64,000 nucleotides of DNA. Source: Prevotella sp. Lineage in GTDB: Bacteria; Bacteroidota; Bacteroidia; Bacteroidales; Bacteroidaceae. Both the position numbers and the translations under genes were made by a program. Below are positions 7,850-19,546 of the stretch, one piece after another (position 1 is the first letter of the stretch; the number at the start of each line of letters is the position of its first letter). The stretch spans positions 62,001 to 126,000 of the forward strand of contig JAFZIY010000019.1 in assembly GCA_017554105.1 (NCBI GenBank), written 5' to 3'. The notes beneath the pieces are model-generated. The model did not search any database. It saw nothing but the letters and a program-made list of their open reading frames with translations, and was not told the DNA's origin.

Positions 7850-9955
7850 ATGAAAAAAACAATAAAACTCAGTCTGTTGTTGGTGGCGGTGATGCTGTCA
7901 CAAGTATCTTTTGCCCAGATCTCGACTAATCCCAACAAGTTCCTGGGCAACATAACCACATATAGCAACGTAGATGCTGGTAGTGGTTTCCCTGCCTATT
8001 ACACACTGTGGAACCAGATTACCTGTGAGAACGAATCGAAATGGTCCTCTGTAGAAGGAACGCGTGGTACTTTTAACTGGGGCTGCGACAGGGCTTTCAA
8101 CTATGCCAAGGATCATGGCTTTACCTATAAGTTCCACGCACTGGTATGGGGTGCACAGTATCCCAATTGGTTGGAGAGTCTTTCACCAAAGGAGCGTTTC
8201 TCCGCTCTCACCAATTGGTTCGACCATGCAAAAGCAAAGTACAACACCCTGCCAATGATTGACGTGGTGAACGAGGCTGTTGGCATGCACCAGCAGGGTA
8301 ACCCCATGATGAAGGAGACTCTCGGCGGTGGCGGCAAGACGGGTTACGACTGGCTCATTAAGGCCTTTGAGATGGCATACGAGCGCTGGCCTGATGCCAT
8401 TTTGATTTACAATGACTATAACTCCATCAGGTATGATATAGACGCCTACCTCACATTGGTGCAGACCTTGCGTGATGCTGGTGCACCGATTGATGCTTAC
8501 GGCAACCAGTCGCATGCTGTGTCTGGTATGAGCGCGACCGACTTGACTAATGCGTTGAACAGGCAGCAGAATACACTGAAAATGCCTATGTTCATCACTG
8601 AATTGGATATTGATGTGGCCAACGACGAACAGCAAAAGGCACAGTTTCAGACTATATTGCCTATAATGTGGGAAGCACCATATTGTGCTGGTATCACCCT
8701 GTGGGGTTGGGTACTTGGACGCACTTGGGTTGACAACTCTGGTCTTTATACTGGTGAAGGTGTAGAGCGTCCTGCCATGACATGGATTAAGGAGTATATG
8801 GCTACCGATGCCGCCAAGAACGCAGTGGGTCCTCTGCCTGGTACAAAGAAAGAGGCCTCCATCTATATCCGCCCCGCCTCTATGAAGGTGACAAGGAACG
8901 ATGTGCTACCCATCTATGTGCGTGCGCGTCTGGCAACCAAGACCATTGAGAAAATTGATTTCTATGTGGACGATGAACTGATTACAACATTAACCGAGGC
9001 TCCCTATAAGGTAGAATATCAAGCAACTGCACCAGGTTGGAAAAACACTAAGGCTGTGGTAACTGCTACTGATGGCTCTACATACGAGCGCTATGGTCGC
9101 TTTCAGGTTCTCACGTCCACAAAGAAACGCAAGCCGTATAATGATGTTGTTCCTGAGTTGCCTGGCACCATCGATATCGCCGAGTATGACGAAGGTGCTA
9201 ATGGTGTGACATACAGCGGCAATTCTTCGCGCACCAGCTATGCCATGAGTACCGACCAGTGGAGGGACTATACCGTGGATGTCTTGGAAGATGGCGTGTA
9301 TTCCTTCGATGCCGAGATAGCATCAACCTCTTCCAATGGAATGTTCCACCTGGCAGAATATGCGGAGGACAATCTCAACTATCTCACTGAGTATATTGAG
9401 GTGCCCAAGACAGGTGGCACCAGCAACTACAAGATGCTACATGGCATGTTGCAGATACCTCTGACAGCAGGTCGCCACATCATCTCTCTGATGGTTGACA
9501 AGGGTGGCTTCAACCTTAAGAGCATCAAATTTACCCGCTATGAGGAGGCTGAAGGATCATGTGTTGTGAAAGCCTTCAATACCACCTATGGCATCGGTGA
9601 TCACGTGCCTATCTCTGTCAAGGCTACAGCGAGGAACAGTAGTGTCAGCGAGGTAAGGTTCTATGCCGACAACATACTGATAGGTACCGATACCACATCA
9701 CCTTACGAGTACACATTCGTTCCTACCGAGAAGCGCACATACTCCATCACGGCCATTGCTGTTAATGCCGAAGGAAGGGAGAAGATGTCGAGTCCTCGCA
9801 GTCTGGTGGTCAACAGTGACACTCCAACAGACATACGTACTGTCACCAGCGAAGAGGAGACCAACACCCCAACCTATAATGTCATGGGTATGCCTGTAGG
9901 CGAAGGCTATCGTGGTATCGTCATCAAGAACGGCAAGAAGTACGTGGTGAAGTAA
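7850..9955 (+). CDS. GH10 endo-1,4-beta-xylanase with Ig-like and CBM domains
   Basis: 701 aa with a signal peptide ending at VSFAQ. The GH10 domain (about 27-325) has both catalytic glutamates: acid/base Glu142 in DVVNEAV and nucleophile Glu251 in ITELDID, as well as HALVWG and WGWVLGRTW. Downstream are an Ig-like module (about 335-425, IDFYVDDELITTLTEAPYKVEY), a CBM6/35-like module (about 430-572, RDYTVDVLEDGVYSFDAEIAS ... LTAGRHIISLMVDKGG), a second Ig-like module (about 575-668, VRFYADNILIG) and the tail GIVIKNGKKYVVK. It should cleave internal beta-1,4-xylosidic bonds at the cell surface or outside the cell. It contrasts with the degenerate GH10-like lipoprotein at 1106. Confidence 0.93.
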   Translation: MKKTIKLSLLLVAVMLSQVSFAQISTNPNKFLGNITTYSNVDAGSGFPAYYTLWNQITCENESKWSSVEGTRGTFNWGCDRAFNYAKDHGFTYKFHALVWGAQYPNWLESLSPKERFSALTNWFDHAKAKYNTLPMIDVVNEAVGMHQQGNPMMKETLGGGGKTGYDWLIKAFEMAYERWPDAILIYNDYNSIRYDIDAYLTLVQTLRDAGAPIDAYGNQSHAVSGMSATDLTNALNRQQNTLKMPMFITELDIDVANDEQQKAQFQTILPIMWEAPYCAGITLWGWVLGRTWVDNSGLYTGEGVERPAMTWIKEYMATDAAKNAVGPLPGTKKEASIYIRPASMKVTRNDVLPIYVRARLATKTIEKIDFYVDDELITTLTEAPYKVEYQATAPGWKNTKAVVTATDGSTYERYGRFQVLTSTKKRKPYNDVVPELPGTIDIAEYDEGANGVTYSGNSSRTSYAMSTDQWRDYTVDVLEDGVYSFDAEIASTSSNGMFHLAEYAEDNLNYLTEYIEVPKTGGTSNYKMLHGMLQIPLTAGRHIISLMVDKGGFNLKSIKFTRYEEAEGSCVVKAFNTTYGIGDHVPISVKATARNSSVSEVRFYADNILIGTDTTSPYEYTFVPTEKRTYSITAIAVNAEGREKMSSPRSLVVNSDTPTDIRTVTSEEETNTPTYNVMGMPVGEGYRGIVIKNGKKYVVK

Positions 9956-9981
9956 TACAAGCGAAAGCGGAACTTTAGCAA

Positions 9982-11970
9982 ATGAGTCACAAATCATTTT
10001 TCGGCACGTTAAAGAGCCACACCGCAACGTTGGTGTGGCTAACGGCGCTGATAGTCATAGCATGGTTGTTGCTTGACTATGAGCGCTATGTGTTATGGAG
10101 GATTCAGGAACTGAGCCTGTTTCTGGACACGTCGTTGTTCTTCCGCCAGCAGATGGTTGTGCCTGGTGGGCTGCTGACGTATGTCGGTTGCTTCCTTACA
10201 CAACTGCTATATCACCCTGCGCTGGGTGTCACGGTGCTGTGTGTGCTGTGGTTCCTGCTGATGTGGATGATGCGCCGTACGTTCGGGGTCGGCGAGCGTT
10301 GGGCCCCGTTGTTGTTGGTGCTGGTGGCGCTGCTACTGATAGCAAACGTAGATATGGGTTACTGGATGTACCCCATCAAACTGAAGGGCTGGTATTTTGA
10401 TGCCACCGTCGGCATGATTGTGACCGTCGCGCTGATGTGGGCATACCGCGCATTGTCGGCATACAGGATATGGCGCCGTGTGCTGCTCGTGGTTGCCACC
10501 GTTGCGGGCTATCCGCTGTTCGGCACTTACGCCTTGGCTGCTACGGTGCTGATGGGGCTGTGGTGCTGGCGACTGGACAAGAAACGATGGGCTGCAGCGA
10601 TAGACTGCATCCTGGCCGTGCTGACCGTTCTTGCCATACCGCTGTTGTACTATCATTATGTGTATTATCAGACGAACATAGTGAATCTATGGTGGGCAGG
10701 ACTGCCTATATTTAAGATTGTGGACTCGTATCCTGAGTTTAATGTGCCGTATGCACTACTGGGAGTATGTCTGATCTTGCTGACGGTCGGCAAATGGCAG
10801 GGCTCGGTTAAGCAGGAGCAGAGTGATGCCCGCGCCGAGACTGCTGAGAGTAAGACGATATGGGTTCTTCCTATGCAAGGGAACAAAGGTAAGGCTGGCG
10901 CTTCAAAGAAAAAGCCGACTCTCAAGAAGGTTATTGTTAAGAAGAAAGAAGTGAAACACAGGAACTACAAGGGCTGGTTACAGATAGCAGTTGTTGTGGT
11001 GGTACTGGCAGCGACGGTTTACGGCGTGAATTCCGCTTGGGTTAAGGACGAGAACTTCCATCGTGAGGCTTCCATGCAGTATTTCGTGGAGCAGGCACGT
11101 TGGGAGGATGTGCTGGTTGAGGCAGATAAACAACAAGACCCCCCGACGCGTGTGGTGGTGATGATGAGAAATCTGGCACTGACGCGACTGGGCAGACAGA
11201 GTACAGAGATGTACCAATATCCCAATGGCTCGAAGAAGCCTGCCTCGCCATTTCCCATACAGTTGTCGATGATTATTGGCAATCTGGTTTACTACCAGTA
11301 CGGCATGCTTAATGACAGTCACCACATGTGCGTGGAGGCAGGTGTGGAGTTCGGCTGGCGCGTGAACTACCTGAAATATATGGCACGGTGTGGATTGATG
11401 GCTGGCGAGGTAAACGTCATGTACAAATACACCGAGATGCTGAAGCACACGCTCTTCCACAGCCAGTGGGCGGAGAATCTGGAGAAATTACAGCAGCAGC
11501 CTGAACTTAGAAAGAATGACAAAGAGACGGGTCCTATCATGCACATGCTGCATTATCCCGATGTCGTCGGTATAGACCATGGATATGCTGAGAAATACAT
11601 TATGAACCACCTTGCGCAGATGGACAGCGACGACCCTGTTTTTCAGGAGCAGTGTCTGCTGGCTGCGCTGTGGACAAAAAGCAGTGCGCATTTCTGGCCA
11701 CGATTCCAGAAATACCTGAGTCAGCACCCAGGGGAACCAATACCACGTTACTTCCAGGAGGCTGCCTATCTATATGCCTCAGAGGAAGAGAATGCTCCGT
11801 TCGAGGTGCCTATAGATGAAGGTGTGAAGAAAACATATCAGGAGATGGTAAGCAAGTTGCCGCAATTTGACGACATGGATTTCAAAGATGTGCGCATGGC
11901 ACTTTATCCGATGTTTGGCGGTACTTATTTCTATGAGTATTTCCTGATGGATGACATGAGGTACATTTGA
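9982..11970 (+). CDS. DUF6057-family polytopic membrane protein
   Basis: 662 aa. The first about 270 residues contain a series of hydrophobic segments (for example LVWLTALIVIAWLL, LGVTVLCVLWFLLMWM, APLLLVLVALLLIANV, VLLVVATVAGYPLFG, ILAVLTVLAIPLLYY), then a lysine-rich loop (about 300-328), another membrane segment (LQIAVVVVVLAATVYGV), and a C-terminal soluble part that could be helical-repeat in nature. I recall this as DUF6057, of unknown function, usually paired with the TolB-like protein that follows here. It starts 26 bp after the xylanase stop and may be read through from it. Function not known. Confidence 0.65.
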   Translation: MSHKSFFGTLKSHTATLVWLTALIVIAWLLLDYERYVLWRIQELSLFLDTSLFFRQQMVVPGGLLTYVGCFLTQLLYHPALGVTVLCVLWFLLMWMMRRTFGVGERWAPLLLVLVALLLIANVDMGYWMYPIKLKGWYFDATVGMIVTVALMWAYRALSAYRIWRRVLLVVATVAGYPLFGTYALAATVLMGLWCWRLDKKRWAAAIDCILAVLTVLAIPLLYYHYVYYQTNIVNLWWAGLPIFKIVDSYPEFNVPYALLGVCLILLTVGKWQGSVKQEQSDARAETAESKTIWVLPMQGNKGKAGASKKKPTLKKVIVKKKEVKHRNYKGWLQIAVVVVVLAATVYGVNSAWVKDENFHREASMQYFVEQARWEDVLVEADKQQDPPTRVVVMMRNLALTRLGRQSTEMYQYPNGSKKPASPFPIQLSMIIGNLVYYQYGMLNDSHHMCVEAGVEFGWRVNYLKYMARCGLMAGEVNVMYKYTEMLKHTLFHSQWAENLEKLQQQPELRKNDKETGPIMHMLHYPDVVGIDHGYAEKYIMNHLAQMDSDDPVFQEQCLLAALWTKSSAHFWPRFQKYLSQHPGEPIPRYFQEAAYLYASEEENAPFEVPIDEGVKKTYQEMVSKLPQFDDMDFKDVRMALYPMFGGTYFYEYFLMDDMRYI

Positions 11971-12018
11971 ACTTTGAACATTGAACTTTAATCTTTGAAC
12001 ATTGAGTTTTGAACATTG
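11969..12018. repeat. Heptamer array (TTGAACW)
   Basis: TTGAACT/TTGAACA-type heptamers in register starting at the stop codon of the DUF6057 gene and filling most of the gap to the next gene. It is the same style of array as those at 35488, 37138 and 53065 but with a different unit. Confidence 0.75.
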
Positions 12019-12032
12019 CGCTTTGAGCAATT

Positions 12033-13535
12033 ATGAATAAATACATATTATTGTTATTGTCGGTGGTGACATTGATTACTGCTTGTGGACCGCAGGTGCC
12101 GGAGAACTATACGGCATCGGGTGAGCAACCAGACATATACCCCGACTACAAGGGGGTGATGGTGCCGGTGAACATGGCGCCGCTGACGTTTGAAATGAAC
12201 AAAAGGGCGGAGCAGATGGTGGCACGGTTCACGTCAGGCAACGAAGAACTGCTGTGTGGCGGCAGTAAGATACAACCCGATAGGGACGACTGGCAGCGAC
12301 TTGTGGCTACCGGTAAGAATATCGGGGTGGAGGTATATGCCCGCTACGACGGTCAGTGGACGAAATACAAGCCGTTCGACATCTATGTGTCGAAGGACAG
12401 CATCGACCCATATATCAGTTACCGCCTTATCTATCCGTCGTATGTGAGTTACGAGGAACTGACTATCAGCCAGCGATGTCTGGAGAACTACGACGAGAGC
12501 GTGATTTATGACAACATACTTTGCAGCACGGAGGGAGAGAGTGGCGGACAGTGCATCAACTGCCACAACTACCAGCAATATAATCCTGATCGCATGCAGT
12601 TCCATGCCCGTCAGAATATGGGTGGAACGTTGATAGCATACGACGGCAAGATGACGAAAATCAACATGAAGAACGATTCCATCCTGTCGGCAGGTGTGTA
12701 TCCCGCATGGCATCCGTGGCTGAAACTGATAGTATATTCGACGAACACAACAGGTCAGGTATTCCACATCACGAACCCTAACAAGATTGAGGTGTTTGAT
12801 GCCGAGAGCGACCTGATAGCCTACGATGTGGAGCGCAATGAGGTGACAAACATTGAGAACGACACTACGGAGATGGAGGTGTTCCCCTTCTGGGCTCCCG
12901 ATGGTAAGGCACTGTACTACTGCAGCGCGCACTTCGAATATCCCGACACCATAGAACATGGGGCTCAGGTTATTAGAAGGCGAAAGGAAGTGAAATACAA
13001 TATCTACAAGAAGTCATTCGACCCGAAGACGATGGAGTTCGGAGAGCGAGAACTGGTGTTCGATGCTGCGGCGATGGGCAAGAGTGCCACGTTGCCGAGG
13101 ATATCACCCGACGGACGTTGGCTGGTATTCGCAATGGCTGAGTATGGTGTGTTCCATATCTGGCACCGTGATGGCGACCTCTGGGCGATAGACCTGAAGA
13201 CAAATGAATCACGAGCATTGAACGAAATCAACTCTAAGGACACGGAGAGTTATCATTCATGGTCGAGCAACGGCAAGTGGATGGTGTTCAGCAGTCGAAG
13301 GTATGACGGTGAATATACGCGTCCGTTCTTCGCCCATATCGATAAGGATGGGCATTGGTCGAAGCCTTTTGAGTTGCCAAGCAGTGACCCGGACTATCAC
13401 CGCCAGTTTATGAAGTGCTACAACGTACCGGAATTCATGAAGGGTCCGGTGAAGATAACGCCACTGGAGTTTATGGATGTCCTAAAGGGCGAGGCTGTTC
13501 CCGTGAAGTATGTATCACGACTTAATCATAATTGA
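12033..13535 (+). CDS. TolB-like beta-propeller lipoprotein with c-type heme motif
   Basis: 500 aa. Lipobox ITAC (Cys18). Residues about 165-175 contain GQCINCHNYQQ, a canonical CxxCH heme-attachment motif. The rest carries PD40/TolB-propeller signatures: VFPFWAPDGKALYYCSA, LPRISPDGRWLVFAMAEYG, SYHSWSSNGKWMVFSSRRYDG. It is predicted to sit in the periplasm or at the outer membrane. It follows the DUF6057 gene by 62 bp, and in my recollection this pairing is recurrent. Heme binding would require a cytochrome c maturation system elsewhere. Why such a pair sits inside a xylan locus is unclear. Confidence 0.7.
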   Translation: MNKYILLLLSVVTLITACGPQVPENYTASGEQPDIYPDYKGVMVPVNMAPLTFEMNKRAEQMVARFTSGNEELLCGGSKIQPDRDDWQRLVATGKNIGVEVYARYDGQWTKYKPFDIYVSKDSIDPYISYRLIYPSYVSYEELTISQRCLENYDESVIYDNILCSTEGESGGQCINCHNYQQYNPDRMQFHARQNMGGTLIAYDGKMTKINMKNDSILSAGVYPAWHPWLKLIVYSTNTTGQVFHITNPNKIEVFDAESDLIAYDVERNEVTNIENDTTEMEVFPFWAPDGKALYYCSAHFEYPDTIEHGAQVIRRRKEVKYNIYKKSFDPKTMEFGERELVFDAAAMGKSATLPRISPDGRWLVFAMAEYGVFHIWHRDGDLWAIDLKTNESRALNEINSKDTESYHSWSSNGKWMVFSSRRYDGEYTRPFFAHIDKDGHWSKPFELPSSDPDYHRQFMKCYNVPEFMKGPVKITPLEFMDVLKGEAVPVKYVSRLNHN

Positions 13536-15637
<2,102 letters not shown>

Positions 15638-15658
15638 GATACGGATTCATAATAACTA

Positions 15659-15699
15659 ATTTAACGCGCTCACCTTTTATAGAGATGAGCGCGTTAAAT
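15659..15699. terminator. Bidirectional terminator between convergent genes
   Basis: A perfect 14-bp stem, ATTTAACGCGCTCA / TGAGCGCGTTAAAT, lies between the fusion esterase and the convergent pepD gene and has A/T-rich flanks on both sides. Confidence 0.85.
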
Positions 15700-15716
15700 T
15701 TATATATAATAGTGTG

Positions 15717-17141
15717 TCAGGCGAGTCGTCGCAGCAACTCTTTCAGTACGTGCCAGATATTGTCTATTGTCTCTATCTCAACACGCTCGCTGGTTGAGTG
15801 CGGCTCTATGATACGCGGTCCTATGGGTACTATCTCTATGCCGGGGAACTTATCCACGAAATAACCCATCTCCATCACGAAGTGCATCTCTACCTTGCGC
15901 GGACGGAATCCGAGCACGTCGATGAATGTCTGTTCCACAAGATGGATATAGTCTGACTCTGCATTCTCTTCCCATGCCGGTGTGTCCATAACCAGCTGGG
16001 TGGTCGCTCCGTGGTTGACGAGCACCTCAGCGATACCCTTTCCTATCTCCACCATATCCTCGTGGATGAAACTGCGCGAGTGTGTGGTGATGTAGAAGTG
16101 GTCGGCCTCGGTCCTTATCACTCCGATGTTGTTAGATGTCTCCACGGTGCCTTCCATGTGTTGGCTCATACGAATCACTCCGAAAGGAATCTCGCGGATG
16201 CTCTCAGCGAGGTCTTCCACTGCCTCGGGACATATCGTTGCTGTCGGAGTCTCGGTTGGCTGGCATGTTATGCGCACGTCGGGATCGCCTTCGGGCAGTA
16301 TGAAGTACAGGGCGATGAAATTCGATAATTTTGCCACATTGACCTCTTCCACGCCAACCACGGCTTCTGCCGATGATGCTATCGAGGCATTTGCCTCACC
16401 TGCCGTTATCTCACTCACAGCCATCTCGGGACATATCTCCCTGATGCGGTCGAGCAATATGCATATCTCCTTCACGGCACTCATGCGTCCCTTGCCGATG
16501 TCAACACCGCTGTGACCGCCCTTGCCGCCGCTTATCTCAATCTTGAAGAACTCCATTCCCTCCTTTACGTCGGTCTTGGTAAACGGCAGTTTGGCCGTCT
16601 GCAGGTATGCTCCTGCCGCTCCCACGGTGATGGTGTCATAGTCCTCGGAGTCGAGGTCAATCATCCGCCGTGCCTTGATGAAGTCTGTTGAGAGTGCAGC
16701 CGCTCCCGTCATGCCGTCTTCCTCGTTAGTTGTGACGAGCAGTTCCAGCGGTCCATGCACCAGGGTGTCGTCCTCCATGGCAGCAAGAGCCATCGAGAGT
16801 CCCATTCCGTTGTCGGCACCAAGTGATGTGCCGCGTGCCTTCATCCATCCGTTGTCCACGTATGCCTCTATGGCATCGTTGAGAGGGTCGAACTGTTTGC
16901 CCTTCTCTGCCACGCACACCATGTCCATGTGAGCATGCAGTACTATGGGCTGTGCATTCTCATGACCTGGTGTCGCCGCCTTCCTTATCACTATGCAGTT
17001 CTGTGCGTCGCGCTGATACTCCATGCCGTGACTCTCTGCGAACGAACAGAGCCAGTCGGCAATGCGCTCCTCGTGCCACGATGGGCGCGGCACTTTGTTT
17101 ATCTCACTGAAGATTTGATAGATTCTCTCGTTCCTTTCCAT
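15717..17141 (-). CDS. pepD: Aminoacyl-histidine dipeptidase (PepD-like, M20 family)
   Basis: 474 aa from the ATG at 17141, chosen because a purine-rich ribosome-binding sequence (GAAAGGA) precedes it and family members start MERNERIYQIF-like; an upstream in-frame ATG at 17273 would add 44 unconserved residues. It is a cytosolic zinc dipeptidase: HAHMDMV, SLGADNGMG and TNEEDGMTGA contain the expected metal ligands and catalytic acid, with the dimerisation (lid) domain in between (GGKGGHSGVDIGKGR). The length matches bacterial PepD (about 480-490). It releases amino acids from Xaa-His and other dipeptides. Convergent with the esterase gene. Confidence 0.92.
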   Translation of the reverse strand: MERNERIYQIFSEINKVPRPSWHEERIADWLCSFAESHGMEYQRDAQNCIVIRKAATPGHENAQPIVLHAHMDMVCVAEKGKQFDPLNDAIEAYVDNGWMKARGTSLGADNGMGLSMALAAMEDDTLVHGPLELLVTTNEEDGMTGAAALSTDFIKARRMIDLDSEDYDTITVGAAGAYLQTAKLPFTKTDVKEGMEFFKIEISGGKGGHSGVDIGKGRMSAVKEICILLDRIREICPEMAVSEITAGEANASIASSAEAVVGVEEVNVAKLSNFIALYFILPEGDPDVRITCQPTETPTATICPEAVEDLAESIREIPFGVIRMSQHMEGTVETSNNIGVIRTEADHFYITTHSRSFIHEDMVEIGKGIAEVLVNHGATTQLVMDTPAWEENAESDYIHLVEQTFIDVLGFRPRKVEMHFVMEMGYFVDKFPGIEIVPIGPRIIEPHSTSERVEIETIDNIWHVLKELLRRLA

Positions 17142-17303
17142 ATCCTTTCTATTTTTCTGCAAATTTAGTTTTATTTTCTGATTATTCCCAATAAAGCGAC
17201 AAAAAAAAGTGACTTGTGTCGTATTTGTCTCATATAGTGCGTTTTGTCTTAACATCTTGTTCAGAAAATACATCCTTTTGTTTGGTGCTATATAAAAACA
17301 GAC

Positions 17304-17312
17304 TACCTTTGC
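17304..17312 (+). promoter_or_regulatory. Promoter box TACCTTTGC
   Basis: Bacteroidetes -7 element, 40 bp before the LD-carboxypeptidase start. Confidence 0.75.
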
Positions 17313-17351
17313 AACATCAAAGAAAGGGTCAAACTAATAAAACAATATAAT

Positions 17352-18470
17352 ATGAAAAGGGAGATTTCAATATATGCAGCAATCATCGCTATACTTAGCA
17401 TGACAGTATTCACGTCATGCTCAAAGGACGATGACATAACAGTGAATCCACAGGTGAAGAGGCTCAGTTGCATAACACCTGAATATCTCGTTGCAGGCGA
17501 TAAGGTGGCTCTCATCTCACCGTCTTACCATACACCTATGGAGAATGTGGAGAAGACAGCCGAATTGTTGCGCAACTGGGGACTGGAACCCGTAATCGGA
17601 CAGAACGTTGATAAGATCTATGCAGGCAAGTATGCCGGAACTATAGAAGAGCGACTGTCAGACATACGTTGGGCACTTAATGACCCCAGTATCAAGGCGA
17701 TAATCTGTAACCGTGGCGGATATGGTACGATACAGCTCATCGACCATCTGATGCCGAACGAACTGTCCGCACATCCCAAGTGGCTCGTAGGCTTCAGCGA
17801 CATCACCACTTTGCATGAGATGGAGACATGTGCAGGTGTAATGAGCATCCACGGCACCATGAGTTCGTTCCTCGCCAAGGGTGGCGAAGACGAGACAAGC
17901 ACTGTAATGCGCGACCTGCTCATGGGTGTAGTGCCACGCTACGAGGTGCCCGCACACCCAAACAATAGGATAGGACAGGCACAGGGAGTGCTCGTTGGAG
18001 GCAATCTGATGACCTTCGCACCTGTGGTTGGCAGTTCAGTGGATGTCACAGCGTATGATGATATCATCCTTTTCGTTGAGGAGGTAGAAGAGTCAATGCA
18101 CAACATCGACCGTCAGTTTAACATGCTGCAACTGCGTGGAGTGCTGTCTCGCTGCCGCGGTGTGGTGCTCGGAGAGTTCTCCGACTGTCCTGCCGACCTC
18201 GACTACGAGAGTGTTGAGGCAATGCTCAGCCAGTATCTCTCCCGCTATAACATACCAGTGCTTTGCGGTTTCCCTGCCGGTCATGACAGTGTGAACCTTC
18301 CGCTGGTGATGGGAGCCCCTGTGACACTCGATGTACGTGCCGACGGTGCGACACTTTCGTTCAACATCAACGGCGAGCAACGTGTGGTTAACACCGGCGA
18401 GGCAAAGGCAAAGCAGGTAACAGAGATTACCGTTGATGAAATAAAGGAAATGGCAGGTAAAACAGAATAA
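17352..18470 (+). CDS. LD-carboxypeptidase lipoprotein (S66 family)
   Basis: 372 aa. A lipoprotein signal ends at TSCSKDDD. The S66 LD-carboxypeptidase fold is shown by DKVALISPSYHTP, NRGGYGTIQLIDHL, WLVGFSDITTLH (nucleophile Ser in GFSD), LFVEEVEE (catalytic Glu) and GFPAGHD (catalytic His). It trims the terminal D-Ala from tetrapeptide stems during peptidoglycan recycling. A lipid anchor is less usual than the cytosolic form known from proteobacteria but is common in Bacteroidetes. The next gene starts 24 bp downstream and is probably co-transcribed. Confidence 0.9.
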   Translation: MKREISIYAAIIAILSMTVFTSCSKDDDITVNPQVKRLSCITPEYLVAGDKVALISPSYHTPMENVEKTAELLRNWGLEPVIGQNVDKIYAGKYAGTIEERLSDIRWALNDPSIKAIICNRGGYGTIQLIDHLMPNELSAHPKWLVGFSDITTLHEMETCAGVMSIHGTMSSFLAKGGEDETSTVMRDLLMGVVPRYEVPAHPNNRIGQAQGVLVGGNLMTFAPVVGSSVDVTAYDDIILFVEEVEESMHNIDRQFNMLQLRGVLSRCRGVVLGEFSDCPADLDYESVEAMLSQYLSRYNIPVLCGFPAGHDSVNLPLVMGAPVTLDVRADGATLSFNINGEQRVVNTGEAKAKQVTEITVDEIKEMAGKTE

Positions 18471-18494
18471 GGTAAAATAAAAATATTAAGCATT

Positions 18495-19229
18495 ATGAAA
18501 AAAGTAGTAAAATTTTTTTCAGTAGCCGTTATCTTCTTGTTCGGAACGACAATGGCAGCACAGGCACAAGTGATGAAAGTGGCAGACCTCGAGAAATATG
18601 CTAAAGAGCGCTACGGCGACAAATGGCTTGACGCAGCAGCAAACCTCGCTTCTCATCTCACACTCGACAAGAACGAGAGTCTCACCTATCAGCAGATTAT
18701 AGAGGTGCCTGGCAAGACAAAGGAGCAGATATATGTCGCACTGAACTACTGGGTGACGGCAACATTCAGGGACAAGCAGGCGATAACACTCGACGATAAG
18801 GAGGCAGGATGCATCATCGTTTCTCCAACAATAAGGAAAATCGCCGAACATGTAGGTACCTTAAGCAAGTACGCAGTGAGCATCACACCGTTGATTCGTC
18901 TCGACATCAAAGAGGGTAGGGTGCGTGTTACCTATACTGTGCAGAACTACGACGTGCTCAATGATATCAGTGGCGGATGGATTAGTCCCAACGGTGACGA
19001 ACGTACTTTTGGCGACTCCAAGAGAAAGGCTGACGACAAAACGAACGAAAACCTCCGTGATGAGCAGTGGGAGATAGCACGTCATTATCCTTTTGTTCAG
19101 AAAGACCCTCAGAAACGTACTTGCTCTAAGGCTCTCGTGATGACACATGCCTACTCGAATGTCGTGATGGACAAGGTTGAGGAGGCACTGAGGAACGGCA
19201 TCGTAGGAAACGATGACGAGGACTGGTAA
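18495..19229 (+). CDS. Secreted DUF4468-like protein
   Basis: 244 aa with signal peptide (MAAQAQV). Residues about 50-160 match the pattern of DUF4468 domains (a TBP-like fold) found in Bacteroidetes: QIIEVPGKTKEQIYVALNYWVTATF, followed by DDKEAGCIIVS, then LIRLDIKEGRVRVTYTVQNY. Function unknown. It is 24 bp downstream of the LD-carboxypeptidase gene, suggesting an envelope-related role. Confidence 0.65.
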   Translation: MKKVVKFFSVAVIFLFGTTMAAQAQVMKVADLEKYAKERYGDKWLDAAANLASHLTLDKNESLTYQQIIEVPGKTKEQIYVALNYWVTATFRDKQAITLDDKEAGCIIVSPTIRKIAEHVGTLSKYAVSITPLIRLDIKEGRVRVTYTVQNYDVLNDISGGWISPNGDERTFGDSKRKADDKTNENLRDEQWEIARHYPFVQKDPQKRTCSKALVMTHAYSNVVMDKVEEALRNGIVGNDDEDW

Positions 19230-19235
19230 GTGAGG

Positions 19236-19284
19236 TATATAGGTTTAAGGTTATAAGGTGTGAGTTTGTGAGGTTTTAGGGTGG
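19236..19284. repeat. Octamer-like array (AGGTTTTA / AAGGTTAT)
   Basis: GGTTTAAGGTTATAAGGTG-type units with about 8-bp spacing begin right after the stop of the DUF4468 gene. The array resembles that at 22691-22790. The gap 19230-19546 also holds a single 22-bp unit, a terminator and a promoter. Confidence 0.6.
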
Positions 19285-19334
19285 ATTATCTTGGTAAAAA
19301 ACACCTAACAGGATAACAGGACATATCAAATGGC

Positions 19335-19356
19335 TGAACTATGTTATTAACATTGT
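19335..19356. repeat. Single 22-bp unit of the array family
   Basis: TGAAC then ATGTTATTAACATTGT forms one 22-bp unit matching those in the array at 63819-63884, with dyad core AATGTTATTAAC-type sequence. It sits just before the terminator. Confidence 0.6.
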
Positions 19357-19360
19357 TACC

Positions 19361-19406
19361 CCATTTGTATCTTCTTGAGAACCAGGAAGATACAAATGGT
19401 TTTTTC
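19361..19406 (+). terminator. Intrinsic terminator
   Basis: A perfect 14-bp stem CCATTTGTATCTTC / GAAGATACAAATGG with an 11-nt loop, followed by TTTTTTC. Confidence 0.9.
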
Positions 19407-19466
19407 TTATGGTATTTTTTGCCATAAAAATGCATTGTTATACTTGTGAAAATGATATTTTTATTC

Positions 19467-19475
19467 TATCTTTGC
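19467..19475 (+). promoter_or_regulatory. Promoter box TATCTTTGC
   Basis: Bacteroidetes -7 element, 72 bp before the SH3-like protein gene. Confidence 0.75.
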
Positions 19476-19546
19476 AACTGCATATCATCTATGATTTTGC
19501 GATAAAAGTTCTTGATATTAGCACAAACACATAAAACCTATCTATT

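Noticed and set aside
17142-17273. Extended N-terminus of PepD
   Set aside because: The 44 extra residues are not family-like, and the ATG at 17141 has a purine-rich ribosome-binding sequence.
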